Shown here in pieces: positions 63,192 through 64,000 of a stretch of 64,000 nt of DNA. The stretch's first letter is position 1. Each line of letters opens with the position of its first letter. Origin of the DNA: Pseudomonas nitroreducens NBRC 12694 (lineage in GTDB: Bacteria; Pseudomonadota; Gammaproteobacteria; Pseudomonadales; Pseudomonadaceae); NCBI RefSeq assembly GCF_002091755.1, contig NZ_BDAI01000009.1, positions 124,001 to 188,000 of the forward strand. The letters are read 5' to 3'. Position numbers and translations under genes: made by a program. The notes below the pieces were generated by a model. The model made no database searches. It was given only the letters and a program-made list of their open reading frames with translations, and was not told the origin of the DNA.

Positions 63192-63761
63192 CTAGCCCTG
63201 GTGTGCGCCGATGCTGATGACGAAGCAGACGATCCAGGTGATGAAGTAGGCGAGGTTCTGGTTCAGCAGCTTGGCGCGCTGATAGAGGTAGACCGGTACC
63301 ACGAACACCCAGCCTTTGAAGCGGCTGACGTCGTGACCGGCCTGCTTGAGGCGCTTGGAGTCGAGCACCGACAGGGCGATGTTCAGAGCCAGGGTGACGT
63401 ACCAGTAGCGGTTCTCTGACATGGCTCGCTCCCACTGCGCTTCACTCGCGCCCAGCAGTCCAGCCACGAAGGACTCCAGCAGATAGCCAATCAACGGAGC
63501 GAATGCCAGCAGCCAGACGATCTTGTTGTTAACGCTGCTGCCGGTCAGCGGTGGCGGCGCCACATCTTCCAGATGCTGACGCAGCTCGGTTTGCTCGATC
63601 TGCATCCAATCAGTCATTCCCTTTTTCCAGACGCGAGATCCGTAAGTGAGTTGGCCTTGTTGGATTAGGCCGATCAGTTGTTGCTGGGAGACGGCGCCTT
63701 TGCGCTCGCCGTTTTGTTCGTAGTGCCAAGAGGTGTCGAGGGTTGAGGTTGCGTCCTGCAT
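63192..63761 (-). CDS. GYF_2 (DUF4339) domain membrane protein
   Basis: The 189-aa protein has an N-terminal GYF_2 domain (WHYEQNGERKGAVSQQQLIGLIQQGQLTYGSRVWKKGMTDW compared with the family pattern), then hydrophobic segments (about residues 82-102, 122-136, 147-160 and 170-187). Such proteins pair a protein-binding domain with a membrane anchor. AAGGAG precedes ATG at 63761. It is first of the visible leftward genes. Confidence 0.8.
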   Translation of the reverse strand: MQDATSTLDTSWHYEQNGERKGAVSQQQLIGLIQQGQLTYGSRVWKKGMTDWMQIEQTELRQHLEDVAPPPLTGSSVNNKIVWLLAFAPLIGYLLESFVAGLLGASEAQWERAMSENRYWYVTLALNIALSVLDSKRLKQAGHDVSRFKGWVFVVPVYLYQRAKLLNQNLAYFITWIVCFVISIGAHQG

Positions 63762-64000
63762 AACAGGCTCCTTGTTTTGATAGCTAGACCCCGCCGCGGG
63801 GACGGCGCTCCTACGGCTGGGTTGTTAGTGAGAATATATATCATTAAGCATGACTATGTAATCATACCATTTTCAATCTTCTCATGGATTATCTTCATCT
63901 TTGAGCGAAGAAATCCGGGATGGAGTTGAAGGTCGCTTTCGCGAGGTGCTTAAAGGAGCTGAGATGCCAGCGACACTTGGCGCAGGTTGACCTTGGGCAC
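63762..64000. other. AT-rich region at right edge
   Basis: An AT-rich patch (63828-63900, including ATATATAT) probably holds the leftward promoter of the module. I see no gene that can be supported before the edge. Confidence 0.35.

Noticed and set aside
1..64000. tRNA genes or CRISPR arrays
   Set aside because: None seen on either strand by eye, including beside the recombinase; a tRNA scan would be decisive.

Overview
The window looks like part of a Pseudomonas-type gammaproteobacterial chromosome (inference from the high GC, codon use, the GtsA-like sugar ABC transporter, the NdvB-type glucan synthase and the CsrA/RsmA and Csp proteins). It alternates GC-rich metabolic DNA with lower-GC accessory segments at both ends. 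I saw no tRNA, rRNA or CRISPR array.

Left accessory segment (1-12.4 kb). A retron-type reverse transcriptase runs off the left edge. Just upstream of it is a 131-nt interval bounded by long inverted repeats with a good promoter, very likely the msr-msd RNA. A HEPN-domain putative RNase precedes it on the same strand. Next come an inovirus Gp2-type replication gene behind a pyrimidine-rich tract, a membrane protein, an internally deleted IS1182-type transposase fused against a truncated autotransporter passenger domain, and two divergent proteins that each carry a PD-(D/E)XK nuclease motif (1274 and 244 aa).

Metabolic segment (12.4-37 kb). This is a large uptake and catabolic region for an unidentified sugar, glycoside or polyol. 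Part one has an APC permease, a MFS transporter, an XRE regulator, a histidinol-dehydrogenase-like enzyme, a Gfo/Idh/MocA oxidoreductase and a second MFS transporter. A conserved pair of motifs (TGCGTCAA and AAATTGAG) precedes three transcription units. Part two has a LacI regulator, a GH3 hydrolase, a leftward operon (ThuA-like protein, TPP enzyme, two GMC oxidoreductases, TIM-barrel isomerase) and a divergent rightward operon (substrate-binding protein, two permeases, ATPase, IMPase-like phosphatase, second LacI regulator). Near-identical palindromic operators sit just downstream of both divergent promoters. The GMC, Gfo/Idh, ThuA-like and TIM-barrel set resembles 3-keto-glycoside metabolism, but the substrate cannot be read from sequence.

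Middle and right core (37-56 kb). There is an RND efflux pump with its adaptor and TetR repressor (operator candidates visible), a stomatin/SPFH protein, a cluster of small envelope- or stress-type genes, a CheY-like receiver, a 2836-aa cyclic beta-1,2-glucan synthase (NdvB) and a Crp/Fnr regulator.

Right accessory segment (56-64 kb). It holds a frameshifted PRC-barrel gene, a cold-shock protein, a compact tyrosine recombinase, an HxlR regulator divergent from a GST, and a single-domain receiver. A leftward integrative-element-like module follows: small membrane protein, CsrA paralogue, a protein of the family seen beside YqaJ genes in mobile elements, YqaJ recombinase/exonuclease, lipoprotein, exported protein and GYF_2 membrane protein, with strong terminators between several genes.
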